NCBI GenBank assembly: GCA_019775845.1
Contig: JADQAV010000010.1
Coordinates: 592,871-656,870 of the forward strand
DNA from: Myrmaecium sp. VS I D KN 1
Taxonomy: Eukaryota; Ascomycota; Dothideomycetes; Valsariales; Valsariaceae
DNA: 64,000 bases
Direction of reading: 5' to 3'
Shown: in pieces, positions 24,624 to 37,000 of the stretch
How positions within the stretch are numbered: position 1 is the stretch's first letter
Layout: every line of letters starts with the position of its first letter
Notes under the pieces: model-generated
Database searches by the model: none
What the model was told of the DNA's origin: nothing
Seen by the model: only the letters and a program-made list of their open reading frames with translations
Program-made: the position numbers and the translations under genes

Positions 24624-25613
24624 TTCGATTGCGGTCAAGGGCTGGTGTCCGTTACTTCTGTCGCGGAAGGGGAGAGGATCTCAACGGGGGGTAAACAATG
24701 CGATGCGGGTATGTCCAGAGAGCTAGGTACGGAGGACGCTGGATGGGCGAGGAACGGCGAAGCAACAGGACGGAGAGGTGGTCGTAGAGGCCTCTCAAAG
24801 ACAGGTATGCCCGGCGAGGGTTGGGGGCGTGGAGGAGTGTGCGAAAACCCGGGGCTTGTGACGCTCTTTTCCAGAAGCCCCGATTCAAGTTTGAGAGAGA
24901 ACGAGGTTTGGGGAAGTCATGTCACGTGATTAAACCTCGGCAGGCCCGTTTGCCCCCCAAACCCCCGAGGACAGGCGGACGGCTAGCCGCGACCTTATCC
25001 CACCCCCCTCCCATCCGCCGGGTCTGTTAATCCCTTCGATCTGGCTGGCTGAGCATACACATGGCTTGTTTACCACCCTTGGTTTCGTGGGCACCATTGA
25101 GAAAAACATAAAAAAAATCGCGTTCGATCTTGGGGAAGCACCTCATCGATGATGAAGCCACCCAACCTAGCCAACACTTGAGAGCGGGGCTGGAAAGATG
25201 CGTTGGCGTTCGTAGCCTTTCCCGATGAAGTTTTCATCTGGTTCACCGCAATTCCGGTACAGCAGTACAGCACAGAGACAATCCATGACTTCCCACCCGC
25301 ACTCCGAAGTACCCTTGCGGCACGAGCGTGTCAAGCTGTCGGGATGCCAATCCTTGCTGGTTCAAGTGCGAGTCTGCCCTGACCGTTTGCGCGAGTATGA
25401 CGACAGTCCCCTGCTCCGGAGAACCTCCAGGTCTCATAGAAGTAAACCGTGGCCCAACACAAAGTCCAATTGTAAAAGGCATCTGCGCCGTAGGGTACAT
25501 TGTCTGAGTAGTTACTCTCCCAGCGTTGATTTATACAGCATCTTGGGCAGAAGACGTTCGGCGAACCTCTCAGCCCAGCACCACCCCACTCGGAAACACG
25601 TCGTCGACTCCGC
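24624..25613. other. Divergent intergenic region, DNM1 and PEBP
   Basis: About 990 bp with no convincing ORF. It includes a C/G-rich stretch (24940-25020) and an A-run near 25110-25117. Serves as promoter region for both neighbours. Confidence 0.5.
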
Positions 25614-26558
25614 ATGATGTTGCTCCCCTCTTTTTCCCCCTATATCATCCCTCTGGTCCTGGCTCAGTGTGGGCAACTGGCCAACGCATACGCCGTGCAC
25701 GCGGGACAGCAAAACATCCTGGGTGGAGTCGCCACGGAAAGCATTCTGAGAGTCCGAGCAGAGTACGTGCCGCTGTTTCAGGAAAAGTCAGTGCGCAAGA
25801 AGATTGACTCAGGTCGAACGATGGCAGGTTGAAGAAGGCTGAAATCATTCCGACGGGTACAGTAGACCATGTTTAGACGGGGATCCTCCATAACCATTCG
25901 TAGCTGACTTGGTCTGTAGTGATTGATGACTTCCTCCCCACTTTCTTTCTGAATGTATCCTGGCCCTCGGACGCGGTTGCTCAGCTCGGAAACACCATCA
26001 AACCCAAGCATCTCCAAGATGAACCCACCGTGGAACTGCTGGACAAGCCAACCGCTGCAGGTCTCCGCCCAAGTAGGTCCAATATGACTTACACCGTGAT
26101 CCTCACGGACCCGGATGCCCCCGCACGCGACACCCCGGAATGGTCGGAAATCTGCCACTGGATCGTGACCGGAGTGCCCATCTCCGGGGAAAGCCCTGTC
26201 GCCAGCAATGAAGAGCGCACCGAGGCTGTCTCTGCCAGTTTGCGGGAGGTTGTTGAGTACAAGCCGCCAGGGCCTCCGCCGAAGACCGGGAAGCATCGCT
26301 ACGTTTTCCTGGCCTTTGCGCCTGCGAACGGCACAAGCATTCCGCTGGACCTGAGTAAGCCGAAGGACAGGAAGCACTGGGGTTATGACGGTGAGAGACA
26401 GGGCGTGAGGCAGTGGGCGGAGGAGAACCAGTTGGTGCCTGTTGGTAAGGCTTAGGTTTCCCCTCATCCGTCATCCGCCGGAAGCAGGTTGGTAGAGCTC
26501 TCAGCTGACATATGACCAAGGGGCCAACTTCATCTACGCCCAGAACAAGAAGCAGTGA
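25614..26558 (+). CDS. Secreted phosphatidylethanolamine-binding protein (PEBP/TFS1 family)
   Basis: Exons 25614-25786, 25828-25856, 25920-26444 and 26521-26558 give 254 residues. The N-terminus MMLLPSFSPYIIPLVLAQCG is a probable signal peptide, ending near LANA. A 29-nt exon joins in phase to give LKKAEIIPTVIDDFLPTFFL. PEBP motifs are DPDAPARDTPEWSEICHWI (ligand pocket) and GKHRYVFLAFAP; the last exon supplies VGANFIYAQNKKQ. Yeast Tfs1 inhibits carboxypeptidase Y and binds lipids, but it is cytosolic; a signal peptide would place this one in the secretory pathway or vacuole. Intron 1 is very short (41 nt) and the last acceptor is AAG rather than CAG/TAG. Two ATGs stand in tandem at the start. 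Confidence 0.85.
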
Positions 26559-27760
26559 GACGCTGCGAGACAACTCTCTGCGTGATTGAGGGTGTAGTGT
26601 ATGTAAAGTACTGTGCTATACTAACAGGTATCATCACGGGGTCCAACTTGCGCGCATGCCCTGGAGAGCGGCCCGCAGCGGCAATACTATCAGGCAGATA
26701 GCCATGCCTTCATATATCGACCAAAAGCAGTACCTCACAATGAAGCAATCCATAAGACCTATATTCCCATGCTCGTAAGAGAGGTGATTGGCGTAGTGGT
26801 TCGTGATTGAGACTACCAATCTCATTGCACGAGCAACATACCACTGCAAGGCCGGGCGGGTGCGATTTCACACTGAGAGCTCCTGCGTTCGATTCTCGCT
26901 CAAGCGACAGTCTTTCCGCAGAAGCTCTTGGGAGGAGACGTAGGTCCATAAACTGGGCCGAACTCCTTTTTTGCTTTTCCTTCTATCATCGATTTCATTC
27001 CTTTTTTTTGCCTTCTTCCACTTCTTGCCTTCTCGCTTCCGAGAGAGCCGTTGAAACTCAGTCATTCTTGGTCTTTTTTTATGGTATATGTCAAGGCGCT
27101 TTCTTTACTTCATGGATTTGGCGAATTTCGTGGGTGTAGCACCGTCCAGGGAACATCGCGAGCCGCTGAATGATACCTTCGCTGGGGAGACCGATTCGGA
27201 CGCCCGGATTTGAGGATATGAGCCATTTCCTCTTCCTTCTTTTGATGCTATCCATCTACTACGACTGTAGGTAATTGGTGTCACTTAAACATAAAAGATT
27301 ATCTATCCTCTGAAGCTCTTGTCATAACGACCCAACAGCGCACTAAGGTCCCTACGTCACGGATGACAGCAACTAATCAGCTCAGCTTATGATGCACTCA
27401 ATAGAGTGCAAAACCCTTTCAGCACACAATCGGATCGTTCAAGCCCACCTTTCGTATATCTCAAACAAAGGGAGGTTGGCTTGCTAGCTGATAGGTTCCA
27501 CGAGCAGACAACGGGAGACAACCACCCTTTGTTCCCTGGCCTTTCAGCTGATGCGCCGTCAGAGGCCTTTGTTACCCAGCTCGACTACTCAAAAGCCGCT
27601 GTGGAAGTCCACGGTGAGGTCAACTTTAAACATATCCCGCTCACATACACCAGGGATCGAGAAACAGCCCTACCAACGTCCCAAATCTGTCAGTCACTCA
27701 CATAAAAGCTTCACCGCAAACAACCGCAGACGCACGCCTAAAAAAGAAGACCTTTCCAGG
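26559..27760. other. Intergenic, no gene seen
   Basis: About 1.2 kb between two plus-strand genes. A stretch at about 26785-26905 has tRNA-like A and B box sequences but does not fold as a cloverleaf. A T-rich tract lies at 26965-27085. Frames ending at 27705 are probably leader sequence of the next gene. Confidence 0.5.
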
Positions 27761-28501
27761 ATGTCCTCGCCCTTCACGCACAAGCCTCCTCCAACGCCGT
27801 CGACCCCCAACGCTCCTCCACACACACCCGTCAACAGGCCTCCCCCAACCACTCCCATCACCATCACAATCACAACGACACCCACCACCTCCGCCACCCT
27901 CCTCCCCCCACCACCACCACACACCCCCCTCCACCGCCGACGCCTCCAGCGCCCCCGCCCCAACCCCACCGCCCACCTCCTCCACACCAAGCTCGCCCAC
28001 CTCCGCACCCCGCTCGCGCCCATCCGCCGCGTCACCCCGCGCGGCGAGACCGACCCGCCCCACCCGGCCTACCCGCCCACCCTGCTCGCCTACTGGCTCC
28101 TCACCGAGCCCCAGCTCGACGCCATGGCCGCCTACTACCACCAGGCCGGCCCGGACCGCCGCTTCGGTCACGCCTACCCGGCCGCCATGCGCTGGGACGA
28201 GCGGTTTCTGGGCGCGCCGGACCGGGCGCCTCCGCCGCTGCCGCCGTCGACAAAGCGAGGACGTGCGGAGGGCGTCGATTGCGATGGACACGAGGTGGAG
28301 GATGAAGATGGGGACGATGCCGGACTGACGGTCGAGGAGCGCGTTCGGATCAAGCGGAGGAAATTTGGCGCCTTCATCGGCTTGCGGGGTTGCGACACCC
28401 CGCTGTGGGAGGTCGAGAGGGAGTTGCGCTTCCTGAGGGGTCGGGCGAGGAGGGAGGCGCGGTTGGAGCGGGAAGCGGAAGAGGCGAGGAAGTGGGTGTG
28501 A
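27761..28501 (+). CDS. Filamentous-fungal orphan, charged nuclear-type protein
   Basis: Single exon, 246 residues from ATG 27761; the same frame opens upstream at 27551 by a non-ATG-supported path, but MSSPFTHKPPPTPSTPNAPP is the natural start because what precedes it is leader-like. The first 90 residues are Pro/Thr-rich and very C-rich in DNA. The ordered part has PTLLAYWLLTEPQLDAMAAY, then an acidic patch (EVEDEDGDD), then ERVRIKRRKFGAFIGLRGCD and a C-terminal Arg/Glu helix. The block with KRRKFG..IGLRGC and the LLAYWLLTE block recur in poorly described proteins of Pezizomycotina as far as I recall; no function is known to me. Confidence 0.65.
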   Translation: MSSPFTHKPPPTPSTPNAPPHTPVNRPPPTTPITITITTTPTTSATLLPPPPPHTPLHRRRLQRPRPNPTAHLLHTKLAHLRTPLAPIRRVTPRGETDPPHPAYPPTLLAYWLLTEPQLDAMAAYYHQAGPDRRFGHAYPAAMRWDERFLGAPDRAPPPLPPSTKRGRAEGVDCDGHEVEDEDGDDAGLTVEERVRIKRRKFGAFIGLRGCDTPLWEVERELRFLRGRARREARLEREAEEARKWV

Positions 28502-28696
28502 GAACAAAGCCGTGTCTCGTCCGTGTTCGGCCGGTCTGGACGGGGGCAGAGAGGAAGAATGGACAAGATATAGCAACTCCAATATTGAATGGGAAGAAGA
28601 GGATTGATATCAAGTTGAAAATACTCATGATTCGCATATGCTATTGAAATACTACGCTAGATATATGGAATAGATGCATTAGACCCGTACATCCAC

Positions 28697-31167
28697 TCAG
28701 ACCTTCAACTTCTCAAAATGATCCTGCAGCCCCTCATCCTGAATGCGCTTGGCAAACTTGCTGCTCTCCGAATACTTCGGCAGGCCCACGTGCTCGTTGA
28801 TCCAGTCGAGCACCGTCACGTGCCATAGCAACGAGTTCTCCGGCTTCAGCACCCAGTGGTTCTCGTCCGGAAAGACGAGGAACTGGCTCTCTACGCCTCT
28901 CGCCTGGAGCGTGTGGAACGCCGCCAGCCCTTCGCTGATGGTCAAGCGGTAATCGAGCTCCGAGTGGATGACGAGCTGCGGCGTGGACCAATTGGCGGTG
29001 AAGCGCGAGGGGTCCCACTTCTCCCATGCTTCTCGGCGTTCCCAGTACGACCCGTTGAACTCGTGGAAGGGGAAGTACAGCTCCTCACTGGCCATCTGGC
29101 CCGGCATGCTGAACACGCCGTCGTGACAGACGAGAGCTTTGAATTTGCGGCCAAGATCGTGCCCTTGGATCCAGTTGATCATGTAGCCTGCAGTATATTA
29201 GCGTCTGGTGTTCGAATATAAGCACAGCAGACCTACCTCCATATGAAGCGCCCAAAGCAACTGCACGCTGCGTGTCCACCCAGCTAAGGTTGTGCTCGAT
29301 ATAGTCGAACCCGTTCACCAGATCCTGGTATGGCAGTCCACCCCACTCATTCTGGATGGCGTCCGTGAGTTCCTGCCCATACCCTGTACTTCCCGTGGGA
29401 TTTGGGCACACGACCACGTAGCCCTGTTCAGCGAAGACCGCCGGATTCCAGCGCGTGCTCCAGCTGTCACCCCAAGCACCCTGGGGACCGCCGTGGATGA
29501 GGTACGCCAACGGATACTTCTTGTTGTAGTCGAAGTCTGATGGCTTGACGACTATGGCATGCACGCGGGTGCCAGCCTTAGCCCCGTCCCACCAGATATC
29601 GTCGACCTGTCGTCGGGAGAGACCAAAACTTTTACCGTAGTGCGATGCGGACGAGATAATATCCCATCCATGGGATCCACCACCATTCAGGAGGTAATAG
29701 GTGCTGTTGTCGATGAGGGAGCTGCCAGAGGCAAACACCTTGCCAATCTCCCTAAGCGGGCGGATTTCACTAACTGTTCCGGTGCCGAAGATGCGCAGTG
29801 GTGAAGCTAGGGATGGATCATAGTAAAAGACAGCCCCTACACCTTCTTGCTCCGCGGTAAAGTATAATGTCACATCACTACCCCACGCGACTGCTGATGG
29901 GCTGACGTCCAGGCCGAGGGAGATATGCTTTGCCCCATCAGGATTACTGATGTCCGGGAGCACGAAGATGTGGTTCCTGTCAGCCTCATACTTGTTCTCT
30001 TTCATAGCCAAGAACGCAGCTTGCGTGCCGCTCGGAGAGAACACCGGAGAGGTGGTGGCGCCTTCATATTCTCCTAGGTTGACTTTGACAGGGGATGATA
30101 CGGAGTCGCGGCTGAAATCGGATATTTTGACAATGTAAATATTGCACTTCGTGTTCAAAGCCGGATTCAACTCAGGATCCTTGGCCGCGAACACGATACC
30201 CTTCGGGCCCAAGTCATAGTGGTCTCCGCCCCCAAAAGGAGGAATGGGTGATTCCAGTTTAGTGCCCTTGAGGGCATTGGTGAGAACAGACAAACCATAG
30301 CGGCCCTCTTCACCACCGTAGGCCTTGAATTTGGTGAGCTGCCCGTACCAGATGGCGTTTCGGTTCTTCGTCACGTATGTATCCCAATGGCGTACATACA
30401 TAGACTTGTACACCCGCCCACTTGTCTTAGGTTTGACTTCAGTCTCCGGGTTATATAATGTGCCTTCAGGGGTGGCTTGTGCAGTCACGGTGATAGCGAA
30501 CTTGTTCTCGTCAAGCTGCTTCACCTTGACATTGCTAGCAGGACCATCAATCTCGCCAACAGCATAGTGACTATGTAGAAATTAGCATATCGTATAACAG
30601 GCCTTTTGTGTCTTTAGCCGCTCATGATGACACAAGCAATTTCCGAAACTCCCCAGAGCACTGCTGAAGTGTTCAAAAGCCGTGTGGGAAAGCTGCAAAC
30701 AGGGCTACCCTGCAATTACATAGTCCCGAAGCGCAGCAAAGCAACATCCGTGTGTCCGAAGCCCTAAGCAAAATAGCATCACTCACCTCTCCTCAAAATC
30801 ATCCACCTTCCCCACAAGCACCTTCGTCTTCCCCTTCTCACCGGGCGCCAAGATCAGGACGTCATCGTCTAGCAGCCAGTTGGGCTCGCTGGCGCCCTCG
30901 AGCGTCGTCACGACCGTGGACTCCTGGTTTGCAGCGGCCAGGACGCGGATCTCTGAGCTCTTTGAGTGCGATTCGAAGGAGTACGTCGACACGGAGTAGA
31001 GGATGCGGGAGCCATCCCAGTTGGGCACGCCGGCAGAGCTGGAAGGAGTAGAGTCAGCCTGCGGTCGAGACACCTCGTCTTGGATGCGTAGGGAGCACGC
31101 ATGCAACTCACCGCCGCGGCGCGCTCAGCAGGACTTCCGGCGTGAACTTGGTGGCTCGGACAGTCAT
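28697..31167 (-). CDS. Dipeptidyl-peptidase 5-type serine peptidase (S9C family), non-secreted
   Basis: Exons 31167-31112, 31038-30787, 30570-29237 and 29187-28697 give 710 residues. A beta-propeller domain (about 20-430) precedes an alpha/beta-hydrolase domain with YLIHGGPQGAWGDSWSTRWN, nucleophile Ser545 in GASYGGYM (completed by the last splice), Asp626 in HSELDYR and His658 in DENHW. These match Aspergillus DppV, which removes N-terminal dipeptides. Unlike that secreted enzyme, the N-terminus here (MTVRATKFTPEVLLSAPRRS) has no signal peptide, so it should be cytosolic. Introns are 73, 216 and 49 nt; all donors are GTGAGT or GTAGGT. It is convergent with the orphan gene, about 195 bp apart. 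Confidence 0.92.
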
Positions 31168-31933
31168 GGCGACGAGGGCGAGGAGATAATCCAAAGCTGA
31201 TCCGGGTCAGTTGGGAGGGCACAGTAAGATCCGATCGGCAAGCGGTACTGCGAGCTGTAGGCTCGGGCACAAAAGCTACTGGACGGTACCTGCGTCGGTT
31301 GGCGGCATGCACGGGATGACGCCAACGATGTCCCCCGCCCGCGGAGTTCAGCTGGAAACGTACCGGATGATTTTGCGATGCAGGAACGTCGATGGGGAGA
31401 TGCTAAAGCGCAAGAGAACCAAGAAAGGAGGATGTAAACTGTCTCTTAACGAAGACAGTATCCAAGAGGCAGTGTGAGTGATAAGGGACAACTGCGGGGA
31501 GGACGAGACGGTGTTGGCGGTCGTGCTGGCCTGGCTGGCGTGCTCTGGGGGAGCTACGGCTGCATCGCGCCCAATGCTCCCACGCCGTTTCGAGGGTCCA
31601 CGATTGTCCTGACTCCGCAGGGCTGAACGGGCGGCATTTGGCCTTGCTGGCGGATTCCGCCGTGAATTCCGCTCTATGGAACTCCGCTACTCCGCCGCAC
31701 GCTGACCGGCTGGAGATTACCACTTAAAGATATACAATATAGGACATAGCATAACCAGATACTCGCCTTGGCAGCGCCGTGAACCTGCTCACAGCAGGCT
31801 ACAAACAGAAGATGAGAAAAAAAAGGGCCCTGTGAACACAGTTGACCATGGTGAAATGAAACATCGACCAACCCATCCATCCTATCAACACAGGCCCCAG
31901 CAATTCCACCGCCGCCTAATTCTCGACGGGCTA
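31168..31933. other. Intergenic, upstream of the peptidase gene
   Basis: About 770 bp between two minus-strand genes. It should contain the peptidase promoter and the 3' flank of the kinase gene. Nothing else seen. Confidence 0.5.
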
Positions 31934-33317
31934 TTAGGCCGCATCATCCTCCGGAAGCGCTGCAATAACCTCCTCCACGAGCTTCATCAGCTCATCCACA
32001 TCCGGTCGTTCGCTCGGCTCCACCTTCAGACACTGCCTGACAACCTCCTTAACCTCATCGCTGATGGTCTCTTCTGTCGGGGCCTTCTGCTTCCCTCGCT
32101 GGGGAGCTTCATCTGGAAACCGCCAGTCGCCGCCGAGCACACACAGACTGAGGCTACCACCGGTCTCCTCGGACCGCGCTTCGAACGGCGACTTGCCGAC
32201 CAGACAAGCGTACAGCGTGCACCCGAGTGACCAGATGTCCACCTTGGTATCGATGACGCTGCCAGTCTTGACGTCGAACAGCTCCGGAGCGCGGTATGGC
32301 ATCGTGCTGTGCTCCGCTGCCTGATCTTGCACCTGCAGGGCGAGTGATCTCGAGGTAATGGGTGTCGGCGAGGGTACTAATGAACCGAGGTCCATGAGGA
32401 TTGGTGTCTTACCGTCATCTGCGATCATGATGTTTCCTGGAGGCGGTTATCAGCAATGATTCAGCGTCACATATGCAGTGCAGCTCACCAGGCTTGATAT
32501 CCCTGTGCGCATACGCCCTGATCCCTCCCGCCTCGATACCCTCCTGGCTCATCGTGACTTCGCCCTCCATCAACGGCTCCGCCTCCACCTCCTCGTCGTC
32601 ATCATCTCCCTCCGCCCCCCGCCTCCCCTTGCCCTTCACCTCGTGATTCGCCTCCGCATCCGCAATTGCCGCCTGCCTCCTCACGTCCTGCGCCTTCTTC
32701 ACGCTCAACTCTCCACCTGGACCCCCCTTGACGCGATACTGATGCATCGCCTTCAGCGCCTTGCACACCCCCAGAAACAGCTCCATCAGCCGCTTCTCCG
32801 GAAAGCGCGTGTGGTTGACCAGGTTCGCATTGATCAGGTCCTGCAGGTTGCCCCGGCGGTAGTAGGGCAGGAGGATGTACACCGTCTTGGCGCCGGGATC
32901 CGACCGGTCGGCGACGACGGTGTGGTCGATGCTGTGGATGATGTTCGGGTGCGGCGCGAAGAGCGAGTAGGCCTCAACCTCCTTCAGCGCCTGCGAGACG
33001 CTCTCCTGACCGAACGGACATCGGATCTTCTTCAGCGCGTACAGCTGCGACGACGTGTCTTGGACGAGGTAGACGTATGAGAAACCGCCCTAGAATACCT
33101 CCATGTAAGCGTTGGTGCTGCAGGGTGACGCAGCGCCGCTGCTGTGCCGGGCCTTCCAGAAGCGTGAGGGATAGGGGAGCCGACGTACCTCTCCGAGCAG
33201 GCGCAATATCTTGAAGCTCCGATTGTTGATCTTAAGCTGCGGCGACCCGGGAAAGCACACCAGGCAATTGGACAAGGAGTACACCAGGTCCAGGAAGTAT
33301 GAAGCTGTGGCAGACAT
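31934..33317 (-). CDS. ENV7: Ser/Thr kinase of the NAK family (ENV7/STK16 type)
   Basis: Exons 33317-33189, 33089-32489 and 32436-31934 give 410 residues. The N-terminus has cysteines in SNCLVCFPG, as in palmitoylated Env7 and STK16. Splicing restores the glycine loop GEGGFSYVYLV; YALKKIR has the ATP lysine, AHRDIKPGNIMI the catalytic loop and MDLGS replaces DFG, as in this family. YRAPELFDV and DIWSLGCTLYACLVGKSPFE complete the C-lobe. An insert of about 60 residues (charged, GDDDDEEVEAE) interrupts the domain before the catalytic loop. Yeast Env7 sits on the vacuole membrane and restrains vacuole fusion; mammalian STK16 is at the Golgi. A similar endomembrane role is likely. Confidence 0.9.
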
Positions 33318-34066
33318 CTTGTCGGTCCAGGAGCATGGCCCGCCCGACGCCTTTATCGAATGATCGTCTCGTGTAGCGACTAGATGGTCGTTGGTCTCTC
33401 TGCGACCACTTGTGCGGGAATAAATGCGGGAGACTGCTGCTGCTGGGAGACGAAGGAGGACGGCGCGCGGATCGGATCTCGTTGATAATGAGCGACAAGG
33501 GGATCAACTGCTGCTAAGGGGGATCACCGTCTGACAAAAACGTTAAGGCCCTTTCGTTAGTTGTACGGCTTAGGTACGGAGGAGACATCCTGGCATGCCC
33601 TGAGTGACAGGTCGGCGAGTTTCAGCCACATGCACAGCCACAGCACATACCCGTACTGGTAATGTGGACTTTGGGTGTACCCAGGAAGTATGGGTCTCCT
33701 TTGAGCCGTCGCAGTATAAGCAGATAAAGGGCCATATTATTGAAAAGATGAGGTTAATATACAAGGCCTGAATTAAGTTGTTGGCACCGAGGTCCCTGAA
33801 GAAGGCGGTACCCATAGTGACCTCTAATGACCAACCCTTCGCCCCCAAGGTAATATCTACAGAGGACAGGAGGATACAAGATATGTAGCCCTTCACAGGA
33901 CAAAAGCATTACACACAAGAAATTCTGATGCAGGACGCGAATGTCAAACAAGCGCCGCGACTCCTTCTCGGTCAGCTTTCCGCAAAGCCTCCAAGGTATC
34001 CGTATGAACTCCAGGAAAAAAGCCTCGTAAGGGCATAACATGCATGAATCTCCTGAGATCCTCAGC
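33318..34066. other. Intergenic, upstream of ENV7
   Basis: About 750 bp between two minus-strand genes; promoter of the kinase and 3' flank of the DUF726 gene. No ORF with coding character. Confidence 0.5.
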
Positions 34067-37000
34067 TCACTCGAACGTCATTGTCAACTCTTTCTCTTGT
34101 CCGAACTCTTCGTCGTACTCATCGGCCCATGCGTTGAACTCGGGAGCAGAAGCCGTTGCCGTTGCAGCGGCCGCAACGGGCATGGTAGCCACTGAGCGCA
34201 ACGGGGGTCTTTCCGGCGTCTGTTCCCACGGCGAATGGAGGGGATCTGGCGCGTGGATAGGAGATAGACCGGGAGATGTTGCATTGAACTTTGTTGACTG
34301 CTCTCTGTATGGCTCTTCGAATGTCATGGTAATGTTCTCTTCCCCATGATGCATATCCTCATACTCGTTGTAATCAAACGGATTGGCACCTCTGCTACTT
34401 CCCGGTATCGAGTTGGAGCTTCGCTGTGTGTTAGTCGAGTCTATACTGTCATTGAAACTCCTTGTTTCACGTAGCTTGGCACGAGGGTCCTTTGAGCTGT
34501 CCGACTTGACAGGAGGAAGGGTGGAATCCGGCTGCTTGGCTTCGGCACCCTGGGCCGCCAGCTCTGCGGCTTCCTTTCGTATGGCGTCGATATCGAACAG
34601 TACACCATTAGCCTGCGACTCCAAATCTTTCCCATCCATGGGGTCCTGCCTTGATCTGTCATCGTATGTCTCCCACTCTTTCTTCTGCCCTTTCTTCTTG
34701 CCGAACCACGTGAAACGTTTCTTTTCCGGCTTCTGTTGAAGGTTCTTCCTGGCTTCCTCAATCTCGTTGATGAGCTCTCTTTGACGTTGCTCGTGGTTAT
34801 CCGGATCGGGGTCCTCAATTTCCGTGAACTCATCGCTCTCCACTTCCCACCCAACCTCTCTCAGCAGCCTCGGCATTGCAGCACGATACGCCATGTGACC
34901 CTTCACCAACGATGTCACGTCGATGTTCTCGACGCCAGCTACCTGTACTTCGGCTAGCCCGGCAACGCGCATGATGCCGCCGCTCGTCGCTCTGAACAGG
35001 TAGCCGAGAATCCAGTCGTTGGTTGCGTACCCATTAACGAACCGGCCAGGCACGACTGAGCGGGCCTTGAGGTATTCGTCCTTTTTCGCAACGATGGGAG
35101 ACCCGAACATGTATACATTTTGCACCAGCCCGTAAGCGCCCTTCCTGGCGAGCTCTTTCAGGCAGGAGAAGATCACACGGGCTCCCAGGGAAAAACCAAC
35201 AAGAGTGATCGGCCGCACACCAAGATTTCGATCGATAATCGAATCGGCAAGGATCAAGCCGGCAAGTTCAGCACGTGCGAGGGAAACCGTCCACGGATTG
35301 TCGATGAGATAGGAAAGCTTCGAGAGCGCCAGGGGAAGCTGCAGTGCGCCCATCAGAGCGATCAAAACCGTACTACCAAGGACTTGCTGGAGACCTTGCG
35401 TAAGAGCTTCAGTGGCGAGAATGTTGATAGTCTGTCCCATACTCTGAAGCATCTCCGGTTCCCAGAAGACGGAGTAGATATCACCCATGATGGGATCAAC
35501 CGTACTGTATGGCAAGCGAACATCATCGATCTTGCCGTTCATCCACCCGGCAACGGTGACGATGAGGTTGACACGCTTGTTGTTGTGCAGCGGCCTGTAC
35601 TCGAAGGTCTTGACCGCTCCTGTACGCCTATTGGAGGCTCTGACACCAATGGTGCTGCCCGTGACAACTCCGGTCGTTGTAATGATTGCGGCACCTCCCG
35701 CTCCGGCAAGGAAACTACTCGTACCGGCGACACCGATTGTAGTGAAGCCAGCAGCAAGACCGGCCCCGATTACAGGAGCTAGTAGTCCGGCGGACAGACC
35801 TATGACCAGCCCACCTCCAACTGTAGCAAGACCCATCAATGCAAGCCGCTTGTTGCGCGCCATCTTCTTACGGTTCTTCATATGCTCCTCCTCGTTCCAG
35901 TTCTCTTTATTGGCCGCTTCCTGCATCTCGAGCGCATCTGTAACCCTCTTCTCGAAACGGCAGATTTCGAGCCAAGGAACATTCAGGTAGCCACCAACTC
36001 TTTCGAGAAGCTGCCTTGATCTGGCGTCATAAACAGAGTCGGCTATGAGAACTAAGAAAAGATCACAGAGCACCGTCCAGCGGAGATCGATGTCGAGGTT
36101 CTTCGTGGTAGGCAGTTGCGAGGGAGTCTTCACCGCTGGGAAGTCGTCTCCTTCATGGTCTCTATAAGGTGGTGGGGAGGAGAGGTCTTCGCTCTCTGAG
36201 TTGATGGTGGACAAAGGCCGTGATCTCATTGAACTCGGACGAGGAGAGGAGAGAGATTCGTTGCGAAACGAGGAGACCGATCCGGGGCGAGGGGAGGAAA
36301 TGGAGGCAGACCCAGAAGACGGTTCTTCCGCGGCAGGGTTTTTCACACGTGCGTTCTGCATCAAAGCAGGAGTCATGTCGCTAGGAACGACACCATGCTC
36401 GGCGAGCTGCTCAATCATGATTTGTTCTGCACGGGGTTAGAGCTGGAACATCGGCAAAGACCTCATGGAAATCCTACCTGCAGCACTGATGTCCATATGG
36501 CCATATAGTCTGATCATCATCTTCTGACTCCACATCTTCATAGCTTCCGTAGCAGTATCCAACGCCTTCTTTGCACCCCTAGTTCTCTCCAACTTTTGGA
36601 GTTCTTCCGTCATCTCAACCATAGCAAGCCTCACCAGTCCAACATAGGCGACTCTTTGGCCCTCTGTCAAGAGCCCCTTAGTGGTCTGCATTTGCGACAG
36701 CGGGTCTCGCGCTTCATCGTCCTCATCCTGCAGATTTGTGCCCCTCTCTGGGAAGAGGTAGGCGGTGTTCTCATCCATGCTGGTTGCCGATTCCGCATCA
36801 TCATCCACTTGGACACGAGTATAACCCTTCCCGGCACCACCTAGAGCGGCATACTGCATAACTTCCTCCTCCGAATCGTCCGCCTCCCGAGCGATCAATT
36901 TGCCATCGTCGTCGTATATGTCATACGGAGCGTAAGCAGGCATCTCTTGCCATTCGCCATCGTCCTCCTTCTCATTCTTCTCCTCCACGTTAGGGGTCTG

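Noticed and set aside
26785-26905. tRNA-like A box (TGGCGTAGTGG) and B box (GTTCGATTC)
   Set aside because: T-stem, D-stem and acceptor arms do not pair and the anticodon loop lacks U33; at best a decayed tRNA.
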